A stretch of DNA of 64,000 nucleotides, from positions 1-64,000 of the forward strand of contig JABABI010000010.1 of NCBI GenBank assembly GCA_014238335.1, written 5' to 3'. The stretch is from Fuerstiella sp. GTDB taxonomy: Bacteria > Planctomycetota > Planctomycetia > Planctomycetales > Planctomycetaceae. The stretch's first letter is position 1. Each line of letters opens with the position of its first letter. Shown here one piece after another: positions 18,583 through 27,394 of the stretch. The notes under the pieces are model-generated. The model made no database searches. It was not told where the DNA came from and saw nothing but the letters and a program-made list of their open reading frames with translations. The position numbers and the translations under genes are program-made.

Positions 18583-19752
18583 TCAATCCCTGGACGTACC
18601 GAGCTGCGCAGAACGACTAACGTCTGTCACAACCAGATTGTCCCGGTGAACAACCTCTCCATAAGGAACATGACCCAATAGTTCCGGAATCTGTGCCGTG
18701 CGACGGCCCAGAATCTTCCGGATGTCAACAGACCCATAGTTTGAGAGTCCACGTGCCACGACGCTGTACGACGAATTCACGAGTTCGACGGACGCCCCCT
18801 GGTCGAATTCACCAACGACATCAGAAATCCCGACAGCCAGCAGAGAACTGCCTTCCGCCACAACCGCTCTACAAGCACCATCGTCAAGGACCAGTTTGCC
18901 TTCCGGGCGAGTCGCAGAACGAATCCATTTCTTCCATGCCGGCACTGTTGCACCAGCCGCCAGAAACAATGTGCCAACCTGGTCGCCGCGAGAAATCTGA
19001 TCAAGAATTCCCTCTGCGCGACCATTTGCAAGAATCACGCTCTCGCCACCCGAGGTCGCGTCGATGATGGCGGACAGCTTAGCCGACATTCCTCCGCGGC
19101 CACGTGAGCTCTGTTCGGCCGTGACATGACTCAACAATGTCTCGTCCGGTTTTTCCACGAGCGAAATCAATTTGCTGGTCGGGCCTGATGGAGGTCCGTC
19201 GTACAGACCATCAATGCCCGACAGCATAATCAACAGCGGGGCAGCCACCTGAGCGGCAATCATCGATGCCAGTTGATCGTTGTCGCCCAGCGTAATTTCT
19301 TCGATGCTGACGCTGTCGTTCTCGTTCACAACGGGCACGACGTTGAAGTCAAACAATGTGCGAATCGTGTTACGAACGTTCAGGTAGCGACGACGATTTC
19401 GGAAGTCGTTGACGGTGACAAGGATCTGTGCGACGGCGTGTCCGGAGCGATTCAGGCTCTCGCCCCATGCCTTCATAAGATGCGTCTGGCCGGCCGCTGC
19501 CGCTGCCTGGAGTGCAGGAAGAGACTCCGGGCTTCGGGCCAGTCCCAGAATTCCAATGCCGGCAGCGACTGCCCCACTGGATACGATAACGACCTTGCGT
19601 CCGGCGGCAATCAATCGATCGATCTGTTCAGACAGATGCCGAATACAGTCTTCATCAAGCTGGTCGTCACCGCGCGTCAGAACATTGGACCCGATCTTGA
19701 TAATAAGTGTGCGGGAAGAATCAAAGACTTCCTGACGGACCAGATTTCGCAT
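18583..19752 (-). CDS. proB: Glutamate 5-kinase
   Basis: A 389-residue enzyme that phosphorylates L-glutamate in the first step of proline synthesis. The amino acid kinase domain covers about residues 1-265, with IIKIGSNVLT, VVIVSSGAVAAG, QILVTVNDFRNRRRYLNVRNT and the NENDSVSIEEITLGDNDQL block that binds glutamate. MSGIDGLYDG-like LSGIDGLYDGPP and the GRGGMSAKLSA segment also match. Residues 290-370 form a PUA domain, as in Escherichia coli ProB. ATAAGG stands six bases before the ATG. No proA is in the window. The 174-base gap after the Exb-kinase operon suggests a separate transcript, but read-through is possible. Confidence 0.96.
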   Translation of the reverse strand: MRNLVRQEVFDSSRTLIIKIGSNVLTRGDDQLDEDCIRHLSEQIDRLIAAGRKVVIVSSGAVAAGIGILGLARSPESLPALQAAAAAGQTHLMKAWGESLNRSGHAVAQILVTVNDFRNRRRYLNVRNTIRTLFDFNVVPVVNENDSVSIEEITLGDNDQLASMIAAQVAAPLLIMLSGIDGLYDGPPSGPTSKLISLVEKPDETLLSHVTAEQSSRGRGGMSAKLSAIIDATSGGESVILANGRAEGILDQISRGDQVGTLFLAAGATVPAWKKWIRSATRPEGKLVLDDGACRAVVAEGSSLLAVGISDVVGEFDQGASVELVNSSYSVVARGLSNYGSVDIRKILGRRTAQIPELLGHVPYGEVVHRDNLVVTDVSRSAQLGTSRD

Positions 19753-19926
19753 CTTCAGCCTTATGAGGACACATCCTCAACACTTTGCAGCAAAGCCACA
19801 GGAAAAACTGTCTACCTTCGACGGCTTCTTCGCGTGTTCAACGGAATGGTCGAACTGCCGGACACGTGCCGCCGTTTGCGTCAACGGAATCATATGCACG
19901 TGTCTGCACGAACACGGCAGCCGATA

Positions 19927-21618
19927 TCAGAGACCCACAGCAGACTCAATTTGTTCGAGCTCAGTCTGACGTTCCTCTCGTTTTTCATTACTGAAGAACG
20001 TCTCGACCGAGTCGGTCAGTTTCTGACACAACTTGTCGATGCGTGTTGAGCCCATACGACGTTTTGTTGATTCCTGCACAGCAAGGACCTGAATGTTGCT
20101 GATGGACTCAAGAAACTCCTTCTTCGCAGGAACATTGCTGTAATCGTCAAGTAGTTGCTCAACGGTCTTCGCATCCTGCGCTGCAGCGGCCTTGCGGGCA
20201 CGCGCCAGCAGGACTCCCTGCAGGGCAATCGAATCAATCAGCTGGTCCTGCAGCAGCTGTAACTCACCTTCAACACCCAGACGAATAGAATCGTCCGGCA
20301 GCGCCACAACGTCGTAAGGCAGCAGTCCAGGAGCATAGGGAACGCGTGCCAGAAGTGACGCACCGCTGTAGACACGAATCCAGAATGTCGGGTGATTCTC
20401 ACGCGTTTCAATAATCACTTCGCCATTGCGGTCGCTGACGAGCTGCATTTGCGGGCCGTCTTCCTCATCTTTCCAACCCAATTGATAGGCAATGGCGAGA
20501 CGATGTGAAATCAGCGGTTTGTCTCGACGCGACTGCAGGACCAGTCTGACACGACTTTTGCTGGCGGTTGGTCGCTGCCGAACCGCCAGATGCTGCAGCC
20601 GACGTCCCTTGCCGCCAAACAGAGAGAATGTCATATGTGTCGCGTAGTAGCCGGTGACCATACCGCGGGCGACTTCACGGTCGACTGACATGGTCCGTAT
20701 ATACGACAGCGGCAGGGCCTTCAGTTGCTGCAGTTTTTTTGGATTCCGCCGCTCCATTGATCGAACAAAGGGACGCAGTACGTCTCCTTCAATCACTTGT
20801 TCGGCCGATGAATCCGGCGGACTTATTTCTCCGGCCTGAACCTGTAATTCCATCAGACTGCGGCCTTCTTCGTCATCGAATTGACGAACGTAAAACAGAA
20901 CAGGACGAAAAGAATCCCTCATCAGGCGTGCGGCGACAGTACCAATGGACCGCGGATCCAGAGTCCGCTCGGAATACAAAGGGGTAAGCTCGTGAATCCG
21001 GGGATCGTATTCGCGGCAACTGATCTCAAAAGATCGACCGGAGGACTCGACCGTCAGAATTAAGGCCTTGTCATACTCTTCTTCAGGATAACGTTCGAAC
21101 ACGTCAGACAACTGCAGACGCTGCAGTCGCTGACCCTGCCCGGGGACCAGCCACTCGTTCGTTTCAATGTCTGTCGTCCACATACGTCCGTACATGCGGA
21201 CGACCGCCAGTTCAATGTCACCAACAAGCTGCTTGCGAACAGCGTTGCTCATTGCGCCCTGATTATCGAAGGCAATCGAAATCCGGACGCGGTACGGTCG
21301 GCTGCCGAACGGAATTTCGGCTGCCGGCTCCTCGTCTTTGTCTGCTGCGACAGCATTCGACTTATCGGCAGCAGCGGGCTCGGTTGCTTCAGGCGGTGGA
21401 ACCTGTCCGTCTGCAGCTGGCGCTGAAGGGTCCGAAGACGCAGTCCCGTCCTCGGCAGTCAAAGGTGGCTGCGCTGGCGCTACTGCCGTTTCTTTTTTCT
21501 CTGCTGTTTCCTGCGAAGCAGCCAGAGTCCGAGACGATGTCGGCAAACCGGGCAGGAAAATGACTGCGGACGCACAAGCCAATACGCTGAAAAACAGAAT
21601 TGCAGAATACTTTGTCAT
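19927..21618 (-). CDS. Secreted or membrane-anchored protein of unknown function, last gene of the Exb-kinase operon
   Basis: A 563-residue protein not assigned to a known family. It begins with a hydrophobic segment (AILFFSVLACASAVIFLPGL) acting as signal or anchor, then an Ala/Pro/Glu-rich low-complexity linker to about residue 105, then a folded region with many beta-type segments (YRVRISIAFDNQGAM, LILTVESSGRSFEISCREYDP) and a helical C-terminus. It starts inside the stop of the preceding gene (ATGA overlap at 21615-21618), so translation is coupled to the solute-binding protein gene. That context suggests a periplasmic partner of the Exb-kinase machinery. No catalytic motif was recognised. 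Confidence 0.8.
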   Translation of the reverse strand: MTKYSAILFFSVLACASAVIFLPGLPTSSRTLAASQETAEKKETAVAPAQPPLTAEDGTASSDPSAPAADGQVPPPEATEPAAADKSNAVAADKDEEPAAEIPFGSRPYRVRISIAFDNQGAMSNAVRKQLVGDIELAVVRMYGRMWTTDIETNEWLVPGQGQRLQRLQLSDVFERYPEEEYDKALILTVESSGRSFEISCREYDPRIHELTPLYSERTLDPRSIGTVAARLMRDSFRPVLFYVRQFDDEEGRSLMELQVQAGEISPPDSSAEQVIEGDVLRPFVRSMERRNPKKLQQLKALPLSYIRTMSVDREVARGMVTGYYATHMTFSLFGGKGRRLQHLAVRQRPTASKSRVRLVLQSRRDKPLISHRLAIAYQLGWKDEEDGPQMQLVSDRNGEVIIETRENHPTFWIRVYSGASLLARVPYAPGLLPYDVVALPDDSIRLGVEGELQLLQDQLIDSIALQGVLLARARKAAAAQDAKTVEQLLDDYSNVPAKKEFLESISNIQVLAVQESTKRRMGSTRIDKLCQKLTDSVETFFSNEKREERQTELEQIESAVGL

Positions 21619-24215
21619 GGCTTCACCAACCAGCGTTCCACCCCGTGGTAAACGCTCAATGGTCGCCCTTCAAATCCGGAAATATTATTCTGAAAAGCTA
21701 TGAAATCATCCAGCTCCCAGAGTGGAATCAGAAATGCCTGAGCAGTCATGTGACGGTGGATCAGGAAAAGTTTCCGTTGCGCATCCGCAAAGCTGCTGGC
21801 ATAGTCCAGATTAATCAGTTCCTGACGCATCCAGTCCGGGTATGCGGAAAGCTGATTGACATCAAGCTGGTCATCCGACAGTAACACGGACCAAAGGTCC
21901 AGCAGGGGTTCCATCATCCGCACGCGCCGATACATCAGATCCCAGCCATCAGCCGGCAACTTCTCGCCCTCCTGATCGGCAGGAATCAGCTCGATGTCAA
22001 AACCCAGGGCCTGCCATCTGGTGACGATTTTTTCCGCAGCTGTGGTCGCCAATTCGTCCGGATCGCACACCATCCGAAGTTTCGGCAGCTGAATATGCTT
22101 GACGGCGGCGGCCAGCTCTTTGGCATGATCGCGGCGAAACACAACTTCATCCCATTCCTCATTTGCTTCCAGTATCTTCTTTTTCGCATCGGCGACGAAC
22201 TTCTGTTTGTCGGGAATACGAAGCTGTTCCAGCGCCGCCAGACGCAGAATAAAGGCGAGGTAATGGTCGTAGGTCGGAGGCTCCACCAGAGGGCTGTTGG
22301 CATAACTTCCGGAGTGCCACGGCGCACTGGTCACGCGACCATACTTCATTTCCGGATCCCGCAGGATCACGTTCTTCAGCAGACTTTTCCGATCCACCGA
22401 TACTGACAGCGCTCGTCGCAGCTGAGCACTCTTCACAGCCGGAGACGATGGATTAAAAACGATCAGATGATTCAGCGGAATGGCATACTGCTGGACAAAT
22501 GCACGCCCGGATTCCTTGAAGATGTCAATTTCCCACGGCAGCAGGTGAGGCAACACATCCACGTTGCCACGCAGAAAGGCCTGAATCTCGGAATGCCGAT
22601 CATTGAACCTGATTTCTTCAACATCGGATACGTGATATTGGCGGTCGTTCAGCCCATCTGGTTCCGGAATGATTCGGCGATATTTCCGGTGGTTTTCATC
22701 CTGCTCCACCACAGAAAATCTGGTCGACAGCGTCTGTCGTTCGGCATCCTTCGGTGCCGGCTGCTGATCCTCAGGAATGCCCTTCACGGGAAATCGGAAC
22801 AGAGCCTCCAGACTCAACGGCACACGATGGAACTGAATCTGCAGCTGAGTAGGCGACCTTACAGAGAACTCGCTGACGAATGATGCCAGACGCGGGTTGA
22901 ATGTGCTCTGCGAAGAATCCAGCTGGTCACCGAGTGCCTCGGCGATCTGGTTGGCGTTAAGAATCGGATGTGTCTGCCAGTACGGACGTGTCGTTTTCAG
23001 TGTAAACAGGACTTCGCGCCCCAGATCCTGCGGGTCCCATTCATCGAAAAAGCCTGACTGAAAATACGTGAGCTCATCCGCGCTGGAAGGTGCAAACAGT
23101 GAAACCGTTGTGAGTTCACGATCTCGCTCATTGGCTTCAAGTGGGATGGGAGAAACAATGTCTGTCCGAGAAAAATCACGTACCGCGACTCGCAGAATCT
23201 GCTGTCGCGAAACATATTTGTTGTAGGCAGCCCGTTGTATCCCGGACATCGGCCACAGAACATACTGAGCATCTTTACTGGTCCTGCGAGCGTTCACCGG
23301 CCAGATTCTGTTGGCGGCCGCAGCTGCGGCCGCCGCGTCGTCATGTCGACCGGCCTGAGCATACTGTTCCGCCTGTTCGAACACGACGGTCACCATCGAC
23401 TGCAGCCGTTTCTTCCAGTCGGCAATCACCGGATGTTGCGGAAAGTGTTTTGCCAGCCTGTTCAGGAAATAACGAGCCCGATCATAGTCCTCGACGTCGA
23501 CTGCCAATTGAACGGACGAGCGGATTGTCTCGCCGAACATGGCAGCCAGCTGCGGGCTGTCCTTGTCACGCACGGCCAGCTCGTCCAGCAGGGCCATGGC
23601 CGCAAACGCATTGCCAGACTCAAAATTGATTTCGGCTTCCTTGATCAGCAACTTCGCGAAACGAGGACTGGCCTGTTTCCAGCCCGGGGCCATCCGCTCC
23701 ACTTCCATCAGCAATTCATAAGCCTGACTGATTTCATCAATATCGATCAGCGCATCGGCTTCCCGCAGCATCATGTCCTCAAAGGAAATGACGCGGTCCA
23801 CCTGGCTGACGGGCAACTGGTAGTCCAAAAAATTATCATCCGGCAGATTGACTTCCAGCAGCTTCAGTCGCTTCTTTCGTTCTGCGATGTCGGCTCGTTC
23901 TGCCGCGTTGCTGCCCCTGGCCTGCTCCAGTTCCACCAGTTCGTCCGCCATCTTCTGTAACGTATCGGGATGAGGATAAAGCGGCTGACACACAATGACT
24001 GTCTGGTCCTTCAGAACAATCCAGTCGAATGGATCGGCCTTCAGAAGCGTTTCCACAGACGGCCAGTCCATATCCTCAAGCAGTGGCAGTTCATCCTGCG
24101 CACGCGCCGGCGACAGACACGAACTGCTGGCGCACAGAAACAGAGCAGCAACGATCAAAAAGCCGCGCTCCAGTCGGGAACGAAAGTTAAGTAGGGTGCA
24201 ACTAATCAAGTACAT
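21615..24215 (-). CDS. TPR plus extracellular solute-binding protein (SBP_bac_5-like), no ABC partners nearby
   Basis: An 866-residue exported protein. After a signal sequence (FLIVAALFLCASSSCLSPARAQ), residues 60-330 are helical and TPR-like (AYELLMEVERMAPGWKQASPRF, FLNRLAKHFPQHPVIADWKKRL). The rest resembles family 5 peptide-type binding proteins: VLFTLKTTRPYWQTHPILNANQI, the FLRGNVDVLPHLLPWEI block, LRRALSVSVDRKSLLKNVILRD and a terminal LIPLWELDDF. No permease or ATPase gene lies anywhere in the window. The ATG at 24215 overlaps the stop of the propeller gene by 14 bases; a TTG at 24209 with GGAAG six bases before it is an equal candidate. It shares a 4-base overlap with the next gene. The ligand is unknown. 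Confidence 0.85.
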   Translation of the reverse strand: MYLISCTLLNFRSRLERGFLIVAALFLCASSSCLSPARAQDELPLLEDMDWPSVETLLKADPFDWIVLKDQTVIVCQPLYPHPDTLQKMADELVELEQARGSNAAERADIAERKKRLKLLEVNLPDDNFLDYQLPVSQVDRVISFEDMMLREADALIDIDEISQAYELLMEVERMAPGWKQASPRFAKLLIKEAEINFESGNAFAAMALLDELAVRDKDSPQLAAMFGETIRSSVQLAVDVEDYDRARYFLNRLAKHFPQHPVIADWKKRLQSMVTVVFEQAEQYAQAGRHDDAAAAAAAANRIWPVNARRTSKDAQYVLWPMSGIQRAAYNKYVSRQQILRVAVRDFSRTDIVSPIPLEANERDRELTTVSLFAPSSADELTYFQSGFFDEWDPQDLGREVLFTLKTTRPYWQTHPILNANQIAEALGDQLDSSQSTFNPRLASFVSEFSVRSPTQLQIQFHRVPLSLEALFRFPVKGIPEDQQPAPKDAERQTLSTRFSVVEQDENHRKYRRIIPEPDGLNDRQYHVSDVEEIRFNDRHSEIQAFLRGNVDVLPHLLPWEIDIFKESGRAFVQQYAIPLNHLIVFNPSSPAVKSAQLRRALSVSVDRKSLLKNVILRDPEMKYGRVTSAPWHSGSYANSPLVEPPTYDHYLAFILRLAALEQLRIPDKQKFVADAKKKILEANEEWDEVVFRRDHAKELAAAVKHIQLPKLRMVCDPDELATTAAEKIVTRWQALGFDIELIPADQEGEKLPADGWDLMYRRVRMMEPLLDLWSVLLSDDQLDVNQLSAYPDWMRQELINLDYASSFADAQRKLFLIHRHMTAQAFLIPLWELDDFIAFQNNISGFEGRPLSVYHGVERWLVKP

Positions 24216-27200
24216 CTTCCACGCTATAAAGACTGCCATCGACTCCAATGACGACCAATGATTCGCCAACTCTGATTGGACCTTTTTGCGCTTCCTGACC
24301 AAGTACCACGTTCTTTCCCGAATCGTTGCCGTCCGCATCGAGCAAGATAACCCTGCCGTCGGAAAGACAGGCCACAAACCCGCCTTCTTTGACGGCCACG
24401 GGCGGACCTGTCAGAAACGTGCCGTTCAGTGGAATGGTTACTGGATCCTGAAGCGAAGCGCCGCGTGCGAACACCATTAAGTCACGTCGAGCGACTTCGA
24501 CAAAGATACGATCTGCTGAGATGAACGGCGACCTCATCGCCACTCCTCCAAGGTCAAATTCATCCAGAACTTCCAGAGTTGCCGCAGACAGTGCCATGAG
24601 CTTGCCGTCAGACGTCACCACGGCCAGCAGATCTCCTGCCGCTGCAGGTGCCAGTTCGACCGGCTGTTCCATACGCGTCCTGCTGACTTCGAACAGATGA
24701 TGGGTTGGACTTGTCCGGTACTCAACGCGAATCAGTTCGTTATCAGCATTAATGGCCAGGACCTGAGTATCGTTGAGGGCGACCAGTGACTTCCACGAAG
24801 CCTGTTGATTTTCGCCCTGGCTCTGCGCGGCCCGATAGTCCTGTACGCGGCCTGCGGAATTCGCTGTCAGGTGCAGTCGACCAGGAACCGCAACGACGAC
24901 GCCGGCGGCAAGCGACACCGGCGGAACACCGGGAGCACCTGGCAGTGTCCACCGCTGTTCCAGCTGACCGTTTGTCGTAAATGTCCACAGCGCGGGTTCT
25001 TCGCCGCCACAATATGCGGCCAGTCGACCATCTTTGAGTGTTAACCCGCCGATGGCGTCCTCCAGACCATCCGGGACACGGTAAGTGCTGAGACCGTCGA
25101 TGATAAAACCGCCGGATTTGATCTTCTGCAGCGGAATTCGGAAGACTCGACCGAAATCACCAACGGCCACCAGAGATTCGCCATTGCCCGCAGGCCCCAC
25201 GGACACCACATTCGTACCGATCACTGTGCGCCATTTGTCTTCCATCTTCTGTGGTTCCACCTTGGTATAGAAGATGGAAGACGAATACGGTTCATTCGTT
25301 GTGACGAAAAAGTTCTCGTCGGACATCTGGATCGGCTGCAGGTGCAGACCTTCCGCCACCGAGTCCGATTGAAGTTCCAGAGTATTGGTCCGTACCTTAA
25401 ACTTCCGCAGAGCCTCACTGGCCATCCACAACTGACCGCCTGGGCCGGCTCGCAGAAAGATCGGCGCAGTGGCTGCATCTTCCAGCTGATTCGCGCCAAC
25501 CTTTGCCAAATGGTCAGCATCGGGTTCGTCATTTACGCGAAACGCCGTTACACGCTGAGGTGTTGACGGAACATACAGATCGCGGCCTCTGATCAGCAGC
25601 GAATCTCTAACCTGGCCGTCAACAACATCCGATGCCAGGACAGCAACCTGTCCACTGCCGGAATTCACTTCCAGCACTCGCAGCCGGGTCTTTTCGGCGG
25701 AATCATTGTCGGCCATCAACATTAATTTGCCCGTCGTCAGAATCGGAGCTTCGACACTGCCAAGACGGTGTTCCACATACGATACCGCCACACATTCCAG
25801 CGGACTGATGCTCAGCGTATACACCAAAGACTGGTCCCCTGCGATCACCATATGTTTTTGATCACGAGTAACAGCCGGCGACCCGACGACCGGCTGATTG
25901 AAGACCACACGCGAAATCGCCTTGCCGGAACTGACAGAAATCTTCCATAGTTCTCCGTTTTCAGTTGTCAGATAAACCTGCTGTTGAAAAACAAGCGGCG
26001 GTCCGGAAGGACGTGACGGGATGTGTTGACGCCACAACAGGTCTCCCTGCTCTTGAGACAGCAACAGAAGTTCATTTGTGTCTGTGTGGAAGATCAACAG
26101 CGACGGTTCGGCGGCATCGACCGCAATCGGGGCGAACGGCGGGTTCCTTCCAACAGCCCGTTTCCAGATGGGTTCTCCGGTTTCCGAGTCAATTCCATAA
26201 CAGCTGCCCAGCCCCACGGCGAAGACAAGTTTTCCCTGTGAGACCTGCTCAACTGTCGCCTGAGTGCGCAATGTCAATGAGGCTGACACTCTGGCAGACG
26301 AGGGAAAATCTTCGGTCACGGCATCCGTATTCAGATCCTCCTGTTTTGTGAGCGTTTTTTCCTGCTCCATAATTGTCGTCAGAATCTTGGCCACGTCCGC
26401 ATCATCGCTCAGCGAGTCATACTGGTCGATCAGGGCCTGCCGCGACTCCAGAGCCGCCAGCGTGTCATCTGCCTTCAGGTGACCGTTAATTTCCGCCAGA
26501 GCATCGGTCAGCACTTTAGCTTTGTCAATCGCGGCTTGTGCCTTCCGCTGAAGTGCGCGAATCTCGTCCTTGACTGACCGGGGAAGACCATCAGGACCGG
26601 CATACTTTTCCATCACGGCCAAGGCGGTCTTGCTGTCATCCAGCGGTTGCTGTTCCGGTTTGATCTTACGACTGCGGACACCAGCTGCCGTCAGTGCACC
26701 GACTCTCACGATTCGATCGGCATAGCGTCGGACATCGTCGTGCTCGTCCTTGAATCCCTCAAGGTCACGACAGACGCTAATGAAATCGTTTAGCTCTTTT
26801 AGTGCCTCGGAAACGCTTTCAGAGGTAAAACTGGTCCCGGTGGTGATCTCCAGAACCTTCGTTTCGTGATAAAGAATCCGAGCCCGCTCAGTATATTCGC
26901 CCTCCGGGTAGGCCGCCAGAAAGTCCAGCAGTCTTCCTTTGGCTTCCGGATAACTTTGTTCCTTGAACTTTGCCTCCGCCTCAGCAAACGCATTCTCCTC
27001 GGCCTTGCTCAGAATCATGATAAAGAACACGAGGCCAACCAGCGTCAGAGCAATAATCCCGCCGGCCATGATCATCACGAAAGGTGACTTCCTGACGTCT
27101 TTTTCTCCGGGTCGGGCGGCACCGCCGGACAGCTTATCGCTGAATTCTGACAGCCTGCCACGGCGAAGCTGACGCCGTCCTTTCTCGACTATTGCGTCGC

Positions 27201-27315
27201 CGCCATCCTCTTCCGTTTCGTCAACTTCTTCGACGTCATCGTCCAGCTCATCGAGTTCTTCGATGTCGTCGTCTTCAATATCGTCGTAGTCTTCCGTCGG
27301 CACGTTGGCACCCAA
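24202..27315 (-). CDS. Membrane-anchored protein with acidic N-terminus, helical region and PQQ-type beta-propeller
   Basis: A 1037-residue protein. Residues 1-75 are cytoplasmic and extremely acidic (EDYDDIEDDDIEELDELDDD), then basic; residues 78-103 form one membrane helix (FVMIMAGGIIALTLVGLVFF). Outside the membrane come a TPR-like helical part (to about 330) and a large propeller built from PQQ-type repeats (YGIDSETGEPIWKRAVG, LLLSQEQGDLLWRQHIPS, WKISVSSGKAISRVVF). No catalytic dehydrogenase residues were recognised, so a binding or scaffold role is likelier. The start is uncertain: TTG at 27315 or GTG at 27303. The acidic cytoplasmic tail resembles the acidic linker of the kinase encoded just upstream, which suggests, as inference only, that it contacts the kinase. 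Confidence 0.85.
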   Translation of the reverse strand: MGANVPTEDYDDIEDDDIEELDELDDDVEEVDETEEDGGDAIVEKGRRQLRRGRLSEFSDKLSGGAARPGEKDVRKSPFVMIMAGGIIALTLVGLVFFIMILSKAEENAFAEAEAKFKEQSYPEAKGRLLDFLAAYPEGEYTERARILYHETKVLEITTGTSFTSESVSEALKELNDFISVCRDLEGFKDEHDDVRRYADRIVRVGALTAAGVRSRKIKPEQQPLDDSKTALAVMEKYAGPDGLPRSVKDEIRALQRKAQAAIDKAKVLTDALAEINGHLKADDTLAALESRQALIDQYDSLSDDADVAKILTTIMEQEKTLTKQEDLNTDAVTEDFPSSARVSASLTLRTQATVEQVSQGKLVFAVGLGSCYGIDSETGEPIWKRAVGRNPPFAPIAVDAAEPSLLIFHTDTNELLLLSQEQGDLLWRQHIPSRPSGPPLVFQQQVYLTTENGELWKISVSSGKAISRVVFNQPVVGSPAVTRDQKHMVIAGDQSLVYTLSISPLECVAVSYVEHRLGSVEAPILTTGKLMLMADNDSAEKTRLRVLEVNSGSGQVAVLASDVVDGQVRDSLLIRGRDLYVPSTPQRVTAFRVNDEPDADHLAKVGANQLEDAATAPIFLRAGPGGQLWMASEALRKFKVRTNTLELQSDSVAEGLHLQPIQMSDENFFVTTNEPYSSSIFYTKVEPQKMEDKWRTVIGTNVVSVGPAGNGESLVAVGDFGRVFRIPLQKIKSGGFIIDGLSTYRVPDGLEDAIGGLTLKDGRLAAYCGGEEPALWTFTTNGQLEQRWTLPGAPGVPPVSLAAGVVVAVPGRLHLTANSAGRVQDYRAAQSQGENQQASWKSLVALNDTQVLAINADNELIRVEYRTSPTHHLFEVSRTRMEQPVELAPAAAGDLLAVVTSDGKLMALSAATLEVLDEFDLGGVAMRSPFISADRIFVEVARRDLMVFARGASLQDPVTIPLNGTFLTGPPVAVKEGGFVACLSDGRVILLDADGNDSGKNVVLGQEAQKGPIRVGESLVVIGVDGSLYSVEDVLD

Positions 27316-27394
27316 CTTCTTTGAGGAACATCTTTTAGAAAATGCAGCCGACTCTTAATCAGACTGCTGTTTGCGTTTCACTAACCGTTGATGC

